From Myxococcales bacterium (GTDB lineage Bacteria > Myxococcota_A > Polyangia > Haliangiales > Haliangiaceae): a stretch of DNA of 64,000 nt. This document shows, in pieces, positions 24,062 through 34,358 of this stretch. Where the stretch lies: NCBI GenBank assembly GCA_016717005.1, contig JADJUF010000016.1, forward strand, positions 1-64,000, written 5' to 3'. Every line of letters starts with the position of its first letter. The first letter of the stretch is position 1. Both the position numbers and the translations under genes were made by a program. The notes beneath the pieces are model-generated. The model saw only the letters and a list, made by a program, of their open reading frames with translations, did not search any database and was not told where the DNA came from.

Positions 24062-25227
24062 GGCGCGCCGACGTCGGTCGAGTCGCCGCCCTGCCACGCC
24101 TCGACCACCGCGCCGGCGGCGAGGAAGTAGCCGAGCTGCGGATCGGCGGTGTGATCGACCCGGTTCCAGGCGCCGTGCTCGCCGCGCGCCTCGATGATCG
24201 GCGTGACCTCGCTGTCGTCCTGGCCGAGGTCGCGCGCGCCGGGGTGGTCCTGCCAGGTGACGGTGTCGCCCACCAGGACCGGGCAGCGCAGCGCGCCGAC
24301 CAGCGCGTGGGTCTCGCGCGCCACCACCGACGCGCTCGGCCACAGGCCGGCGGCCAGGGCCACCTGCTCGAGCGCCGCCGCCAGCTCCGCGCCGGACGCC
24401 CAGCGCTGGTCGGGATCCCGGGCGAGCGCGGTCATGATCACGTCGGCCAAGGTCGGGGGCACGCCGGGACGACGCAGCGCCGGATCCGGAATCGGCTGGC
24501 GCTGGACCCGGGCGCAGGTGTCGAGGTCGCTCGAGCCGTGGAACAGCGGCTCGCCGACCACCAGCTCATGCATCAGCACGCCCCACGAGAACAGGTCGAC
24601 CCGCTGATCGACCTTGGCGCCGCGCTCGAGCTGCTCGGGCGCGACGTAGGCGTACTTGCCCTTGACCACGCCGGCCTGGGTGCGGTGGGTCTGCAGCGCG
24701 GCCCGGGCCACGCCGAAGTCGATCAGCTTGATGCGTCCATCGGGCGTGATCAGCACGTTCTGCGGCGTGACGTCGCGGTGGATCACGTCGAGCGAGCGAC
24801 CGTCGACGTCGGTCAGGCCGTGCAGGTGATCGAGCGCGCGCGCGACGCCCAGGCCGATCTCGATCGCGGCCGGGATGGCGATCGGGCGGCGGTGGCGCAC
24901 GGCCGCGCGGAACAGGCTCAGCAGCGACGCGCCCGGGATGTACTCGAGCGCGAGGTACGGTCGGCCGCCGGCGGTGCCCAGGTGGTAGGCCTGGGGCAGG
25001 TTGGGGTGGTGGCAGTGCAGCGAGATCCGTCCCTCGGTGACGAAGTACTCGATGAACTCGGGCTGATCGAACAGGTCGGCGCGCACGCGCTTGACCGCGA
25101 CCCAGCGATCGCCGCCGAGCGGCGTGCGCTCGATGCCCAGGTAGATCTCGGCCATGCCTCCGGTGGCGATCCGCTCGAGGAGGCGGAAGCGGTCGAGATC
25201 GCGCGGGAGGGCTTCGAGGTCGTACAT
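24058..25227 (-). CDS. Ser/Thr protein kinase (soluble)
   Basis: A 389-residue Hanks-type kinase with no membrane segment. Motifs: ATGGMAEIY (Gly-loop), VAVKRV, VIHRDVTPQNVL (HRD-variant catalytic loop), IKLIDFGVARA, YVAPEQLERG, and DLFSWGVLMHEL. The C-terminal 110 residues after the kinase core carry no recognised domain. The ATG is chosen because upstream in-frame sequence is Arg/Pro-rich and unlike protein. Second gene of an apparent three-gene operon: a 91-residue protein upstream and the duplicated-domain lipoprotein downstream with overlapping frames. Confidence 0.92.
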   Translation of the reverse strand: MYDLEALPRDLDRFRLLERIATGGMAEIYLGIERTPLGGDRWVAVKRVRADLFDQPEFIEYFVTEGRISLHCHHPNLPQAYHLGTAGGRPYLALEYIPGASLLSLFRAAVRHRRPIAIPAAIEIGLGVARALDHLHGLTDVDGRSLDVIHRDVTPQNVLITPDGRIKLIDFGVARAALQTHRTQAGVVKGKYAYVAPEQLERGAKVDQRVDLFSWGVLMHELVVGEPLFHGSSDLDTCARVQRQPIPDPALRRPGVPPTLADVIMTALARDPDQRWASGAELAAALEQVALAAGLWPSASVVARETHALVGALRCPVLVGDTVTWQDHPGARDLGQDDSEVTPIIEARGEHGAWNRVDHTADPQLGYFLAAGAVVEAWQGGDSTDVGAP

Positions 25228-25259
25228 GAGCTGGGCGGTGCAGGTCGCCGCCGCGCGCG

Positions 25260-25535
25260 TCAGGCGCGGTGGCGGCGGTAGACGTCCTCGACCAGCGCCG
25301 CGATGGCGGCGTCGGCCAGGTCGGCGGGCCGCTGGTGGGGGCCCCCGGCGCGCGACGGCGGATCGTAGTCCCACGCCGTCGCGGCCGCGAGCCGCGCCGT
25401 GGTCGCGGCGGAGGTGTAGCCGAGTCGAGCAAGCCGGGCGGCGCGATCGCGCAGCTCGGCCTGGGCGACCGCGAGACGACGAGCGGCGCCAGCGGGCGCG
25501 CCAGGCGAGGGCGGGGGCAACCAGGGGAAGCTCAC
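25260..25535 (-). CDS. Small hypothetical protein (91 aa)
   Basis: A Pro-rich start (MSFPWLPPPSPG) is followed by an Ala/Arg-rich helical segment likely to be a coiled coil (ARRLAVAQAELRDRAARLARLG), then DYDPPSRAGGPHQRPADLADAAIAALVEDVY. No family recognised. Reality is supported by a leaderless-type promoter six bases before the GTG and by its place as first gene of the kinase operon, 32 bases upstream of the kinase start. The length and lack of a signal suggest a cytosolic partner of the kinase. Confidence 0.55.
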   Translation of the reverse strand: MSFPWLPPPSPGAPAGAARRLAVAQAELRDRAARLARLGYTSAATTARLAAATAWDYDPPSRAGGPHQRPADLADAAIAALVEDVYRRHRA

Positions 25536-25541
25536 GCGTCC

Positions 25542-25547
25542 ACTATA
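25542..25547 (-). promoter_or_regulatory. -10 element TATAGT of a putative leaderless promoter
   Basis: On the minus strand TATAGT ends 6 bases before the GTG of the 91-residue protein. It is a near-consensus -10 with no Shine-Dalgarno downstream. Confidence 0.5.
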
Positions 25548-25591
25548 CCAGCGGTGGTCGGCCGCGGCTTGGCTGACGCGGCCGACGGGAG

Positions 25592-25597
25592 TAGCGT
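25592..25597 (+). promoter_or_regulatory. -10 element TAGCGT before the PEGA-type gene
   Basis: TAGCGT ends 6 bases before the second of two consecutive GTG codons, which favours the GTG at 25604 as start. It lies back to back with the divergent promoter 45 bases away. Confidence 0.4.
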
Positions 25598-25603
25598 CTC
25601 GTG

Positions 25604-26822
25604 GTGGCCCTCTTGCGCATCGCGATCGGCCTGCTGATCGCGCTGGGGGCGAGCGGCGTGGCCCGCGCCCAGCGGGCCGGCGCGGTCGTGGTGCCCGCGG
25701 CCGAGCCCGCGATCGATCCGGTCGCGCTGGCGGCGGCGCTGGCCGGCGTCGGCGTCGACGCGCCCGACGCGCTGGACGTGGCGCTGGCGGCGCGCCGGGC
25801 CGGCGCCGAGCCGCGCGCGCGCGTGGCGCAGTTCGCGAAGGTGGCGGCGGTCGTCGCCGAGGGCTGGCGCGCCTACGTCGCCGCCGATCCCGAGTTCGCG
25901 GCGGCGCGGCTGGCGGCGGCCCGGACCGCCGCCGAGGACCTGCTCACGCTCGACGGCGGGCTCGAGGTCTACGCCGACGCGTCGCTGCGCCTCGGCGTCG
26001 CGCTCCTGCACCTGGGCCGGACCGAGGCCGCGAGCGACGCGCTGCGCCTGGCCCACGCGCTCGATCCCGCGCGGCCGGTGACCACCGCCGACTTCACGCC
26101 CGACGCCGTCGACGCGTACGAGCGCGCGCACGCCAGCGCCGGCCCGCAGCTCGACGTGCGCATCGACGCGCTCACCGGCGCGGCGGTCGCGATCGACGGC
26201 GTCGAGGTCGGGCCGGCGCCGATCGCGACCGCGGTGACCGCCGGCGCCCACGTCGTGGTCGTGCGCCACCCGCGCTACCGGCCGCGCGCGGTCGCGATCG
26301 AGGTGACCGCGGCCACCCCGCTGGTGGCGCTCGAGCTCGAGCCGGATCGCGACACGCTCGCGGTCGCGGGCGCGGCGGCGGTGGGCCTGGCCGGGCTCGG
26401 CGACGTCGACGCCGCCCGGGCCATCGACGTGACGCTGACCTACGCCGAGCTCGACGAGGTGCTCGTGGTCGCGTCGATCGTGCGCGCGGGCGCGCCGGCG
26501 GTGCTGGGGCAGCGCTGCGTCGGCGGCCGCGCCTGCACCGCGGTGGTCGAGGTCGGCTACCTCGAGCCGGCCGGGTTGCCGGCGGCGCTCGGGCAGCTCC
26601 GGGCGCGCCTGGCCCGGGCCGAGCCCCGCTACGGCGTGATCCTCGTCGACGATCCGCGGGTGACCCGGGCGCCGGTGCGGATCGGCGGCGGCTGCGCGCG
26701 CTGTCGTCGGCGCTGGTACTGGATCGGCGGCGGCGTCGCGGTGGCGGCCGCGGCGGTGGCGCTGACGATCCTGGCGACCTCGGGCGACGGCGCGCCGTCG
26801 CTGACGATCGACCCCGGCGACT

Positions 26823-26836
<14 letters not shown>
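25604..26836 (+). CDS. Exported PEGA-domain protein with a C-terminal membrane anchor
   Basis: About 410 residues. Signal peptide (LRIAIGLLIALGASGVARAQ), then an Ala-rich helical domain with TPR-like spacing (LTLDGGLEVYADASLRLGVALLHLGRTEAASDALRLAHALDP), a PEGA domain (VRIDALTGAAVAIDGVEVGPAPI ... AGAHVVVVRHPRYRPRAV), a predicted alpha/beta region, and one membrane segment near the C-terminus (WYWIGGGVAVAAAAVALTIL). PEGA domains are found in surface proteins and kinase ectodomains. It sits between two kinase genes, and its 3' end overlaps the convergent kinase gene by 14 bases. The function is unknown. Confidence 0.7.
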
Positions 26837-28507
<1,671 letters not shown>

Positions 28508-28515
28508 GCGCCGCG

Positions 28516-28521
28516 AGTGTA
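28516..28521 (-). promoter_or_regulatory. -10 element TACACT for the kinase, overlapping the opposite promoter
   Basis: On the minus strand TACACT ends 8 bases before the kinase ATG. Its first two bases are shared with the opposite-strand TATCAT element, so the two promoters should exclude each other. Confidence 0.5.
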
Positions 28522-28525
28522 TCAT
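28520..28525 (+). promoter_or_regulatory. -10 element TATCAT for the kelch-like lipoprotein
   Basis: TATCAT ends 6 bases before the GTG at 28532. It overlaps the minus-strand -10 by two bases. No Shine-Dalgarno. Confidence 0.5.
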
Positions 28526-28531
28526 GCGCGG

Positions 28532-30367
28532 GTGCGCGCCCTGGCGCTCGGCTGCCTCGCGCTCGTCGCCTGCGGTGACGACGGGCCACAGCTGCGCCTC
28601 GCGCCGGTCAACCCCGGGCCGTGCGGGCGGCCCGCCGGCGCGCGCACGCTGCTGGTGACGCCGCTGGGCGACTTCGTCGGCGACCGCATCGCGATCCCGC
28701 TCGACGCGGTCACGACGCTGCCGACCTTGCCAGCCGACACCCGCGGCCTCGCGGTCGAGGTCCTCGACGCCACCGGCGGCGAGCTGGCGATCGGCCGCAC
28801 CCGGCCGCTGGTGCTCGACGACCTCGCCGACGGCGACACGATCGCGATCGCGATGGCGCCGCCCGACGGCGTGTGCCCGGCCGGGACCCTGGCCGCGCCG
28901 CGCGATCGGGCCGCCGCGGTCCGGGTCGGCGACGGCGTGCTCGTGGTCGGCGGCGCGGCCACCGCGAGCGCCGACCTCTACGATCCCGATCGCGAGACCA
29001 CGACCGCGCTGGCGCTGCCGGCGGCGTTCGCCGGACCCTCGGGCGTGGCCGGCGCCGGGGTCGCGGCCTTGCCCGACGGCCGCGCGGTCGTGATCGGCGG
29101 CGTTCGGCCGGGGTTCACGATCTACACGCCGGGCGCGGGCTTCGGCGCGGCCACGCTCCTGGCCGAGACCCGCGCCCACCACGTGACGATCGCGCTCGAC
29201 GACCACCGGGTGCTGATCGCGGCCGGGTGCGGCGTCGTCGACGACGCCGGCGCGTGTGAGGGCGCCAACGTCCGCCGCGACAGCCGCGTCGTCGACCTCG
29301 CCACCGGCGACGTGGTCGCGGGGCCGCCGCTGACGATCGCGCGCCGCGACGGCGTCGGCCTGCTCGAGGTCGATGCGGGGGGGCGGCGGTTCGTGGTCCT
29401 CGCCGGCGGCACCGACGAGCAGGGCGATCCGGTGACCACCGGCGAGCGCGTGGCGATCGACGGGGCCGCCCCGACCCTCTTGCCCGGCGCGGGCGCCGCG
29501 CTGGCGCGGCTCGACAGCGGCGCGACCCTGACCGCGTTCGCGACCGCGGGCGCGGCGCCGACCGCGGCGGCGGCGGTCGTGGTCCCCGACGGCGCGAGCC
29601 CGCGCGCGACCGCGGCGGTGCCGGCGCGGACGTCGCCGGCGCTGGTCACCCAGGACGACGGCGAGGTCGTCGCGCTCGGCGGCGGCGCGCCGCTGCGGTA
29701 CCGACCCAGCCAGCACGACTGGCAGCCGCTCCCCGATCTCGGCGTCACGATCGCCGGCGCGCCGGCGGCGGTGCGCTGGGACGACGGCACCGTGCTGGTC
29801 TTCGGCGGCCGCGACGCCGGCGGCGCGGTCACCGCGGCGATCTGGCGGTTCCGGCCGCGCTTGCTCGGACCGCTGTCAGGCGCGATCACGGTGGTGCCGG
29901 GCGACGGCAGCTCGGATCCGCCGCTGACGCCGCTCGATCCGGGCGCGGTCGAGCGCGCCGGCGGCTGGATCCTGGACGGCCCGGCGCCGTCGTGGGCGAT
30001 CGTCGGCGGGCCCACCGCCGGCGCCGCCCGGCTCGACCTCAGCCTCACGGTGCCGACCGCCGGGGTCGACGTGCTCGCCAGCTTCGTCGGGCCCGCCGAC
30101 CACGACGCGCTGGTGCTGGTGCCGGGGCAAGCGGCGGCGCTCGAGCGGGTCAGCGGCGGCGCCCGCACGACCCTGTGTCGCGGCGCGACGGTGCCGGCGG
30201 CCGGGACCGTCGCGATCACCGTCGAGCTGGCGCGCACGAGCGTGCGCGCGGCGGTCGCGGGCGCGGTGGTGCTGTCGTGCGGCGTCGAGGCGCGACCGCG
30301 CGGCGCGATGGGCGTGGGCAGCCGGGGCGCGCCGGTGGCGGTCGGCTCGATCGCGGTCTCGCGCTGA
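28532..30367 (+). CDS. Kelch-like beta-propeller lipoprotein
   Basis: A 611-residue lipoprotein with lipobox LVAC (VRALALGCLALVAC). The central part has repeating blade-like segments: AAVRVGDGVLVVGGAATASADLYDP, GVAALPDGRAVVIGGVRPGFTIY, VTIALDDHRVLIAAG, FVVLAGGTDEQGDPV, AAVRWDDGTVLVFGGRDAGGA. The VVGG/VIGG/VFGG strands fit a kelch or galactose-oxidase-like propeller. The last 150 residues form a separate beta domain (RLDLSLTVPTAGVDVLASFVG). Probably on the outer membrane or periplasmic face. It is followed in the same direction by the beta-barrel and multiheme cytochrome genes, so it could be a surface partner, but a separate promoter lies before the barrel gene. Confidence 0.75.
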   Translation: MRALALGCLALVACGDDGPQLRLAPVNPGPCGRPAGARTLLVTPLGDFVGDRIAIPLDAVTTLPTLPADTRGLAVEVLDATGGELAIGRTRPLVLDDLADGDTIAIAMAPPDGVCPAGTLAAPRDRAAAVRVGDGVLVVGGAATASADLYDPDRETTTALALPAAFAGPSGVAGAGVAALPDGRAVVIGGVRPGFTIYTPGAGFGAATLLAETRAHHVTIALDDHRVLIAAGCGVVDDAGACEGANVRRDSRVVDLATGDVVAGPPLTIARRDGVGLLEVDAGGRRFVVLAGGTDEQGDPVTTGERVAIDGAAPTLLPGAGAALARLDSGATLTAFATAGAAPTAAAAVVVPDGASPRATAAVPARTSPALVTQDDGEVVALGGGAPLRYRPSQHDWQPLPDLGVTIAGAPAAVRWDDGTVLVFGGRDAGGAVTAAIWRFRPRLLGPLSGAITVVPGDGSSDPPLTPLDPGAVERAGGWILDGPAPSWAIVGGPTAGAARLDLSLTVPTAGVDVLASFVGPADHDALVLVPGQAAALERVSGGARTTLCRGATVPAAGTVAITVELARTSVRAAVAGAVVLSCGVEARPRGAMGVGSRGAPVAVGSIAVSR

Positions 30368-30402
30368 CCGCCCAGCGTCGTGCTCACGCCGCGGGGACCT
30401 GC

Positions 30403-30408
30403 TACCGT
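30403..30408 (+). promoter_or_regulatory. -10 element TACCGT before the beta-barrel gene
   Basis: TACCGT ends 6 bases before the GTG at 30415. No Shine-Dalgarno is present. Confidence 0.4.
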
Positions 30409-30414
30409 CGCCGC

Positions 30415-32029
30415 GTGCGCCGCGCCGCCGCCGTCACCGTCGCCGCGCTGGTCGCCGCCGCGCCCGCGCGGCCGGCGCTGGCCTACCGGCTCGAGCTGTC
30501 GGCGCGGACGATCGCCCGGCCTCTACGAGCTGCCGGCCCTGCGCCTGGTCGGCAGCGACCTGACGCTGTCGCGCCGCCGCTTCCGCCAGGACCTGTCGGT
30601 GACGCTGTGGGATCTGGGCGACCTCGCCCGCGCGCGCGCGCGCCGTCACCCCGGGCTGCCGCGGACCGGGCCGGTGGTGTGGATCACCGGCGATCTCCAG
30701 CTCGATCACGACTTCGGCGCGTGGACCATGGGCCAGGTCGACCTCGGCGGCGATCCGGTCGACGCGATCGACGCGATCCCCGAGCTGGCCGGCGACGCGG
30801 TCGGCCTGGCGATCCCCTACGCCTACGTCGCCGTCGACGATCTGGGCGGGCGGGTCGATCTGCGGCTCGGGCGCCAGGTGCGGTTCGACGAGTTCGGCGG
30901 CGCCGGCCTCGACGGCGTGTCGGCGCGGGTCCACACCGGCGCCGCGATCGCGCTCGAGGCCGAGGTCGGGCTGCGGGTCCGCGATCGCTCACCCCTGGCC
31001 GTGCTCGGCAGCGATCTCGACGGCACCGCCGGCGCCGACTGCCGCGAGTACGTCGAGGCGGCGGCGCCGGGGCAGGGCAGCTGGCAGGTGATCGATCGCA
31101 GCCGGGCCCCGCGCGACACCCGGCTCGGCAGCGATCGCGGCTTCTGCCCCCAGCGCGAGGCGTGGCAGCCGACCGTCGAGGTCGCGGTCGCCGCCGATCG
31201 CGTCGCCTGGCTCGACGCGCGCCTGGCCTACCGCCGGACCCAGTCGCCGACCGTCGGCGTGATCGGCGCGGTCGATCGCCTCGACCACCCGGACACCGGG
31301 CTCTACCCCGACGAGGCCGGCCAGGCGCCGGCGTGGGGCGTCGACGCCGAGCACGTGACCGCCAACGTCCGCGCGCGCCTGCGCCCGCGCGCGCTCGCGG
31401 TCGAGCCGTGGGGCTACGCCCGCTACTCGCTCTTGCACGCTGGCCTCGAGCGGGCCGGGGCCGGCGTCCGGCTGGCGCGCGGCGCCCACGCGCTCGAGCC
31501 CGAGGTCGCGCGCACGGTGCCGAGCTTCGACGGCGACTCGATCTGGAGCGTGTTCGCGATCACCGCGGCGGTCGACGCCCGGCTCGGCTACGAGTACCGC
31601 CCGCGCGGCCGCGACCTGCGCGCCCGCGCCCGCGCCTGGGTGCGCCGCTACGATCCCGACGACGTCGACGGCGCCGGCGTCGTCGCGGGCGGCGCGGTCG
31701 CCGGCGAGACCGCGCTGCCCTGGGCCCGGGTCGCGGCCGAGCTGTTCGCCGACGACGGCTACGGCGGCCGCCGGCTCGGCGGCACCGCCACCGCGCGCTG
31801 GCCGGTCGGCCGCCGCGTCACGCTCACCAGCACGCTGGCGCTGGTCGACGTCGCCGACGCCAGCGCCCGCGCCGACGGCACGACGCTGTCGGCGCTGGGC
31901 GCCGCGGCCTGGCACCTCGACGACGGCATCGCGGTGTTCGCGACCGCCGACGTGTCGTCGAGCCCGCGCGCGGCGCTGGCGGTGCGCACGCTCGCGGTGC
32001 TGGACCTCGCGTTCGAGCCGGACCTCTGA
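30415..32029 (+). pseudogene. Predicted outer-membrane beta-barrel protein, one frameshift
   Basis: GTG start with a signal peptide (AAAVTVAALVAAAPARPALA). An extra C in a CCC run near 30517 throws the frame; removing it joins the signal to GLYELPALRLVGSDLTLSRR and gives about 537 residues. The mature part has many alternating amphipathic strands with turns rich in Asp/Gly (GGRVDLRLGRQVRFDEFGG, VAWLDARLAYRRTQS, RVTLTSTLALVDVADA) and ends LAVLDLAFEPDL, consistent with a porin-like barrel. Its stop overlaps the ATG of the 13-heme cytochrome gene (TGATG), which argues for a joint function. No MtrB-type N-terminal CxxC is seen. Confidence 0.65.
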
Positions 32030-33186
32030 TGCGGCGCGCGCTCCTGTTCCTCGCGCTCGTGGCGCTGGTGCCGACCCTGGCGCTGGCCGGCGGCGATCGC
32101 GGCCCGTCGCCGGTGGTGTTCGGCAGCCAGCGCCTGCCGCTGGTGTTCTCGCACGCGCAGCACGTCGGGCCGCTGGCGATCGCGTGCGTCGACTGTCACG
32201 CGCTGGCGACGACGTCGCGCTCGTCGGTCGATCTGCTGACCCCGAGCGAGGCGCCGTGCCGGCGCTGTCACGCGATCGTTCGCGGGGGCGCGCCGGCGGC
32301 CACGGCGACCGCGACCGGCGCGTGCGGCGCGTGCCACCCGGGCTGGACCCCCGGCGTGGCGGTCGCGCGGGTGTGGATCCCGCCCCCGAGCCTCAAGTTC
32401 AGCCACGTCGCCCACGCCGCGACGACGTGCCTGACCTGTCACCCCCAGGCCGCCACCGCCGCCCTCGCCACGGTCACCGCGCTGCCGACGATGGACAGCT
32501 GCCTCGGCTGCCACGCCGCCGCCGCGGCCGCGCGCGCCTGCACGACCTGCCACCTCGCCAGCGCCGGCGGCCGGGTGCGCACCGAGCTGCCCGACGGCGC
32601 GCTGACCCCGCGCGGCGGCGCGACCGGCCCCGATCACGGCGGCGACTTCGCGCGCGACCACGCCGCGATCGCGCGCAGCGCGCCGCAGGCCTGCGCGACC
32701 TGCCACCAGGAGCGCGATTGCACCGACTGTCACCAGGGCGCGATCCGCGCGATGGACTTCCACCCCAGCGGCTACCTCGCGCTCCACGCCGTCGACGTGC
32801 GCCGCGGCAGCGACTGCGGCACCTGCCACAAGACCCAGAGCTTCTGCGTCGCGTGCCACGAGCGCGCCGGCGTCGCGATCCGCGGCGAGACCGACTTCGC
32901 CTCCGGCGTCGCCGATCGCCGGTTCCACCCCGACGGCTGGGCCTCGATCGATCGCGCCGGCCCCAACCGCCACGCCGGCCCCGCCCGCGCCGCGCTCGCC
33001 GAGTGCACCTCGTGCCACCGCGAGGACACCTGCCTCCGCTGCCACTCGGCCGAGGCCGCCAGCCCCCGCATCTCGCCCCACGGCCCCGCCTGGCGCGGCA
33101 GCGCCCGCTGTCGCGCGCTCGCCGCCCGCAACGGCCGCATGTGCCTCCGCTGCCACATCTCGCTGACGCCCGTCGGCTGCGAGTGA
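32029..33186 (+). CDS. Thirteen-heme c-type cytochrome
   Basis: A 385-residue exported protein with signal peptide (LLFLALVALVPTLALA). I count 13 CxxCH heme sites: CVDCH, CRRCH, CGACH, CLTCH, CLGCH, CTTCH, CATCH, CTDCH, CGTCH, CVACH, CTSCH, CLRCH and a second CLRCH. Extra His residues (FSHAQH, FSHVAH, DHGGDFARDH) could be distal ligands, as in cytochrome c3/c7-type modules. Predicted role is multi-step electron transfer in or across the envelope. Translational coupling to the barrel gene by TGATG suggests a porin-cytochrome arrangement. No second multiheme gene or quinol oxidase is adjacent. Confidence 0.88.
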   Translation: MRRALLFLALVALVPTLALAGGDRGPSPVVFGSQRLPLVFSHAQHVGPLAIACVDCHALATTSRSSVDLLTPSEAPCRRCHAIVRGGAPAATATATGACGACHPGWTPGVAVARVWIPPPSLKFSHVAHAATTCLTCHPQAATAALATVTALPTMDSCLGCHAAAAAARACTTCHLASAGGRVRTELPDGALTPRGGATGPDHGGDFARDHAAIARSAPQACATCHQERDCTDCHQGAIRAMDFHPSGYLALHAVDVRRGSDCGTCHKTQSFCVACHERAGVAIRGETDFASGVADRRFHPDGWASIDRAGPNRHAGPARAALAECTSCHREDTCLRCHSAEAASPRISPHGPAWRGSARCRALAARNGRMCLRCHISLTPVGCE

Positions 33187-33450
33187 TCGGAGTCGGATCC
33201 GGATTCCGACTCCGATCCCGATCCTGATCCGATCCCGACTCCGATCCCACTCCGATCCGACTCCGATCCGATCCTGATCCCGACTCCTGATCCCGATCCT
33301 GATCCCGATCCGATCCGATCCTGATCCCGACTCCTGATCCTGATCCGATCCCGATCCCGATCCCGATCCTGATCCTGATCCCGATCCGGATCCTGATCCG
33401 AGGGTTCCGATCCGGATCCCGATCCGATCCGGATCCCGATCCCGATCCGA
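33187..33450. repeat. Hexanucleotide array 2 (GATCCC/GATCCG/GACTCC)
   Basis: Begins at the cytochrome stop and fills the gap to the convergent four-helix gene. Hexamers of the form GAYYCS with frequent GATC. The reverse complement is the same family as arrays 4 and 5. Two strong hairpins follow directly. No gene is credible inside. Confidence 0.85.
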
Positions 33451-33451
33451 A

Positions 33452-33501
33452 ATCGGGGCCTCGGCCCCGATCCGACCTCGGGGCCGAAGCCCCGAGGTCG
33501 G
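33452..33501. terminator. Two strong stem-loops between convergent genes
   Basis: First hairpin: a 9-base-pair perfect stem ATCGGGGCC/GGCCCCGAT with a 2-base spacer. Second: a 13-base-pair perfect stem CCGACCTCGGGGC/GCCCCGAGGTCGG with loop CGAA. No U-tract, so termination on either strand is inferred only from position between two 3' ends. Confidence 0.55.
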
Positions 33502-33510
33502 GGTGCGGGG

Positions 33511-33831
33511 CTACCGCGCCAGCGCGTAGGTCACGCGGCCGACGCGGTCGGCGAGGGCCTGCGCCGCGGCGAGGTCAGCCGCCCCGAGGAAGCCCCAGGC
33601 GACCGCCACGTCGAGCGCGGCTCGCACCTCGTGGGCCTCGGCGGCGGCGATCCGATACGCGCGCTTCTTGTCGCGGCCGCTGCGGCGCACGCCCTCGGCC
33701 AGGTTGAGCGCCGCGCTGGTCGCCGCGCGGCGCACCTGGTCGGCGAGGTCGGGCGCGCGGGTGGCCAGGTCGTCGACGAGCGGACGCAGCGCGCGGATGA
33801 GTTCGAGAACGAGCAGCTGAGCATCGAGCAT
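33511..33831 (-). CDS. Four-helix-bundle protein (S23-like), copy 1
   Basis: A 106-residue protein of the four-helix-bundle family known from 23S rRNA intervening sequences. Typical wording: LELIRALRPLVDDLATRAPDLADQVRRAATSAALNLAEGVRRSGRDKKRAYRIAAAEAHEVRAALDVAV. The start ATG has GGAG at suitable spacing, inside the terminal repeat of palindromic unit 1. It is paralogous to the divergent gene 520 bases away (shared RRAATSAALN.AEG core). No rRNA is near, and no reverse transcriptase that would suggest an Avd role. The molecular function of free-standing copies is unknown. Confidence 0.85.
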   Translation of the reverse strand: MLDAQLLVLELIRALRPLVDDLATRAPDLADQVRRAATSAALNLAEGVRRSGRDKKRAYRIAAAEAHEVRAALDVAVAWGFLGAADLAAAQALADRVGRVTYALAR

Positions 33832-33992
33832 GATGGGTCTCCGTGGTTGGGGTTCGCCCCGACGCGGCCCGACGCGCACGGCCCATGCCCCAGCCCAGGG
33901 CCACGCGTCGCGCCCGACGCCACGCGGTCCAGGGCGCAGGGCATGAGCCGTGCGCGGGGGCCGCGGGGGCACCCCAACCACGGAGGCCCATG
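33829..33992. repeat. Palindromic unit 1 (copies A and B of a 4-copy element)
   Basis: Copy A (about 33841-33896, minus strand) and copy B (about 33931-33986, plus strand) are imperfect inverted repeats of about 55 bases separated by about 35, able to form a long hairpin. The core GGGCATGRGCCGTGCGCG is shared, and each copy ends in CCAACCACGGAG plus an ATG. Copy A supplies the leader of four-helix gene 1. Copy B leads into no recognisable gene. Confidence 0.8.
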
Positions 33993-34195
33993 CGTGCTGC
34001 TCAGCGCGCGTTCCTCGCCTCCCCGCGCGCGCGGCCGCGCGCCGAACCGTGGCCATCGCGTCGCCCGCCGGTGCCGAGCGGCCGCAGACGGCGGCCGCGC
34101 CGCGCTCGCCTCGCCGCTGGCGCGCGGCAGCGGCGCCGCGACGACGAAGCGCCGGAGGAGGAGCGCCGACGCGGCGAGGTCGGGCTCGACCTGCG
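33993..34195. other. Spacer between two palindromic units, no convincing gene
   Basis: About 200 bases of Arg/Ala/Pro-rich translation in every frame. Both strands are open into the neighbouring four-helix genes, but nothing resembles the four-helix family or any other domain. It may be the remains of genes once served by copies B and C. Confidence 0.4.
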
Positions 34196-34358
34196 CGGCT
34201 CCTTGGTGGTGGCTCGCCCGCGCGGCCCCCGCGCACGGCTCATGCCCTGCGCCCTAGCGGCGCCGCGTCGAGCTGCACGCGAGCATTTCGGCTGGGGCAT
34301 GGGCCGTGCGCGTCGGGCCGCGTCCGGGCGAGAGCCACCAACCAAGGAGCCCGTCATG
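34196..34358. repeat. Palindromic unit 2 (copies C and D of a 4-copy element)
   Basis: Copy C (about 34200-34256, minus strand) and copy D (about 34289-34347, plus strand) form a second inverted pair. The first halves of A and D match almost perfectly over about 41 bases, and the first halves of B and C over about 35. The second halves match within each unit (C and D both end CCAAGGAG). Copy D supplies the leader of four-helix gene 2. Confidence 0.8.
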
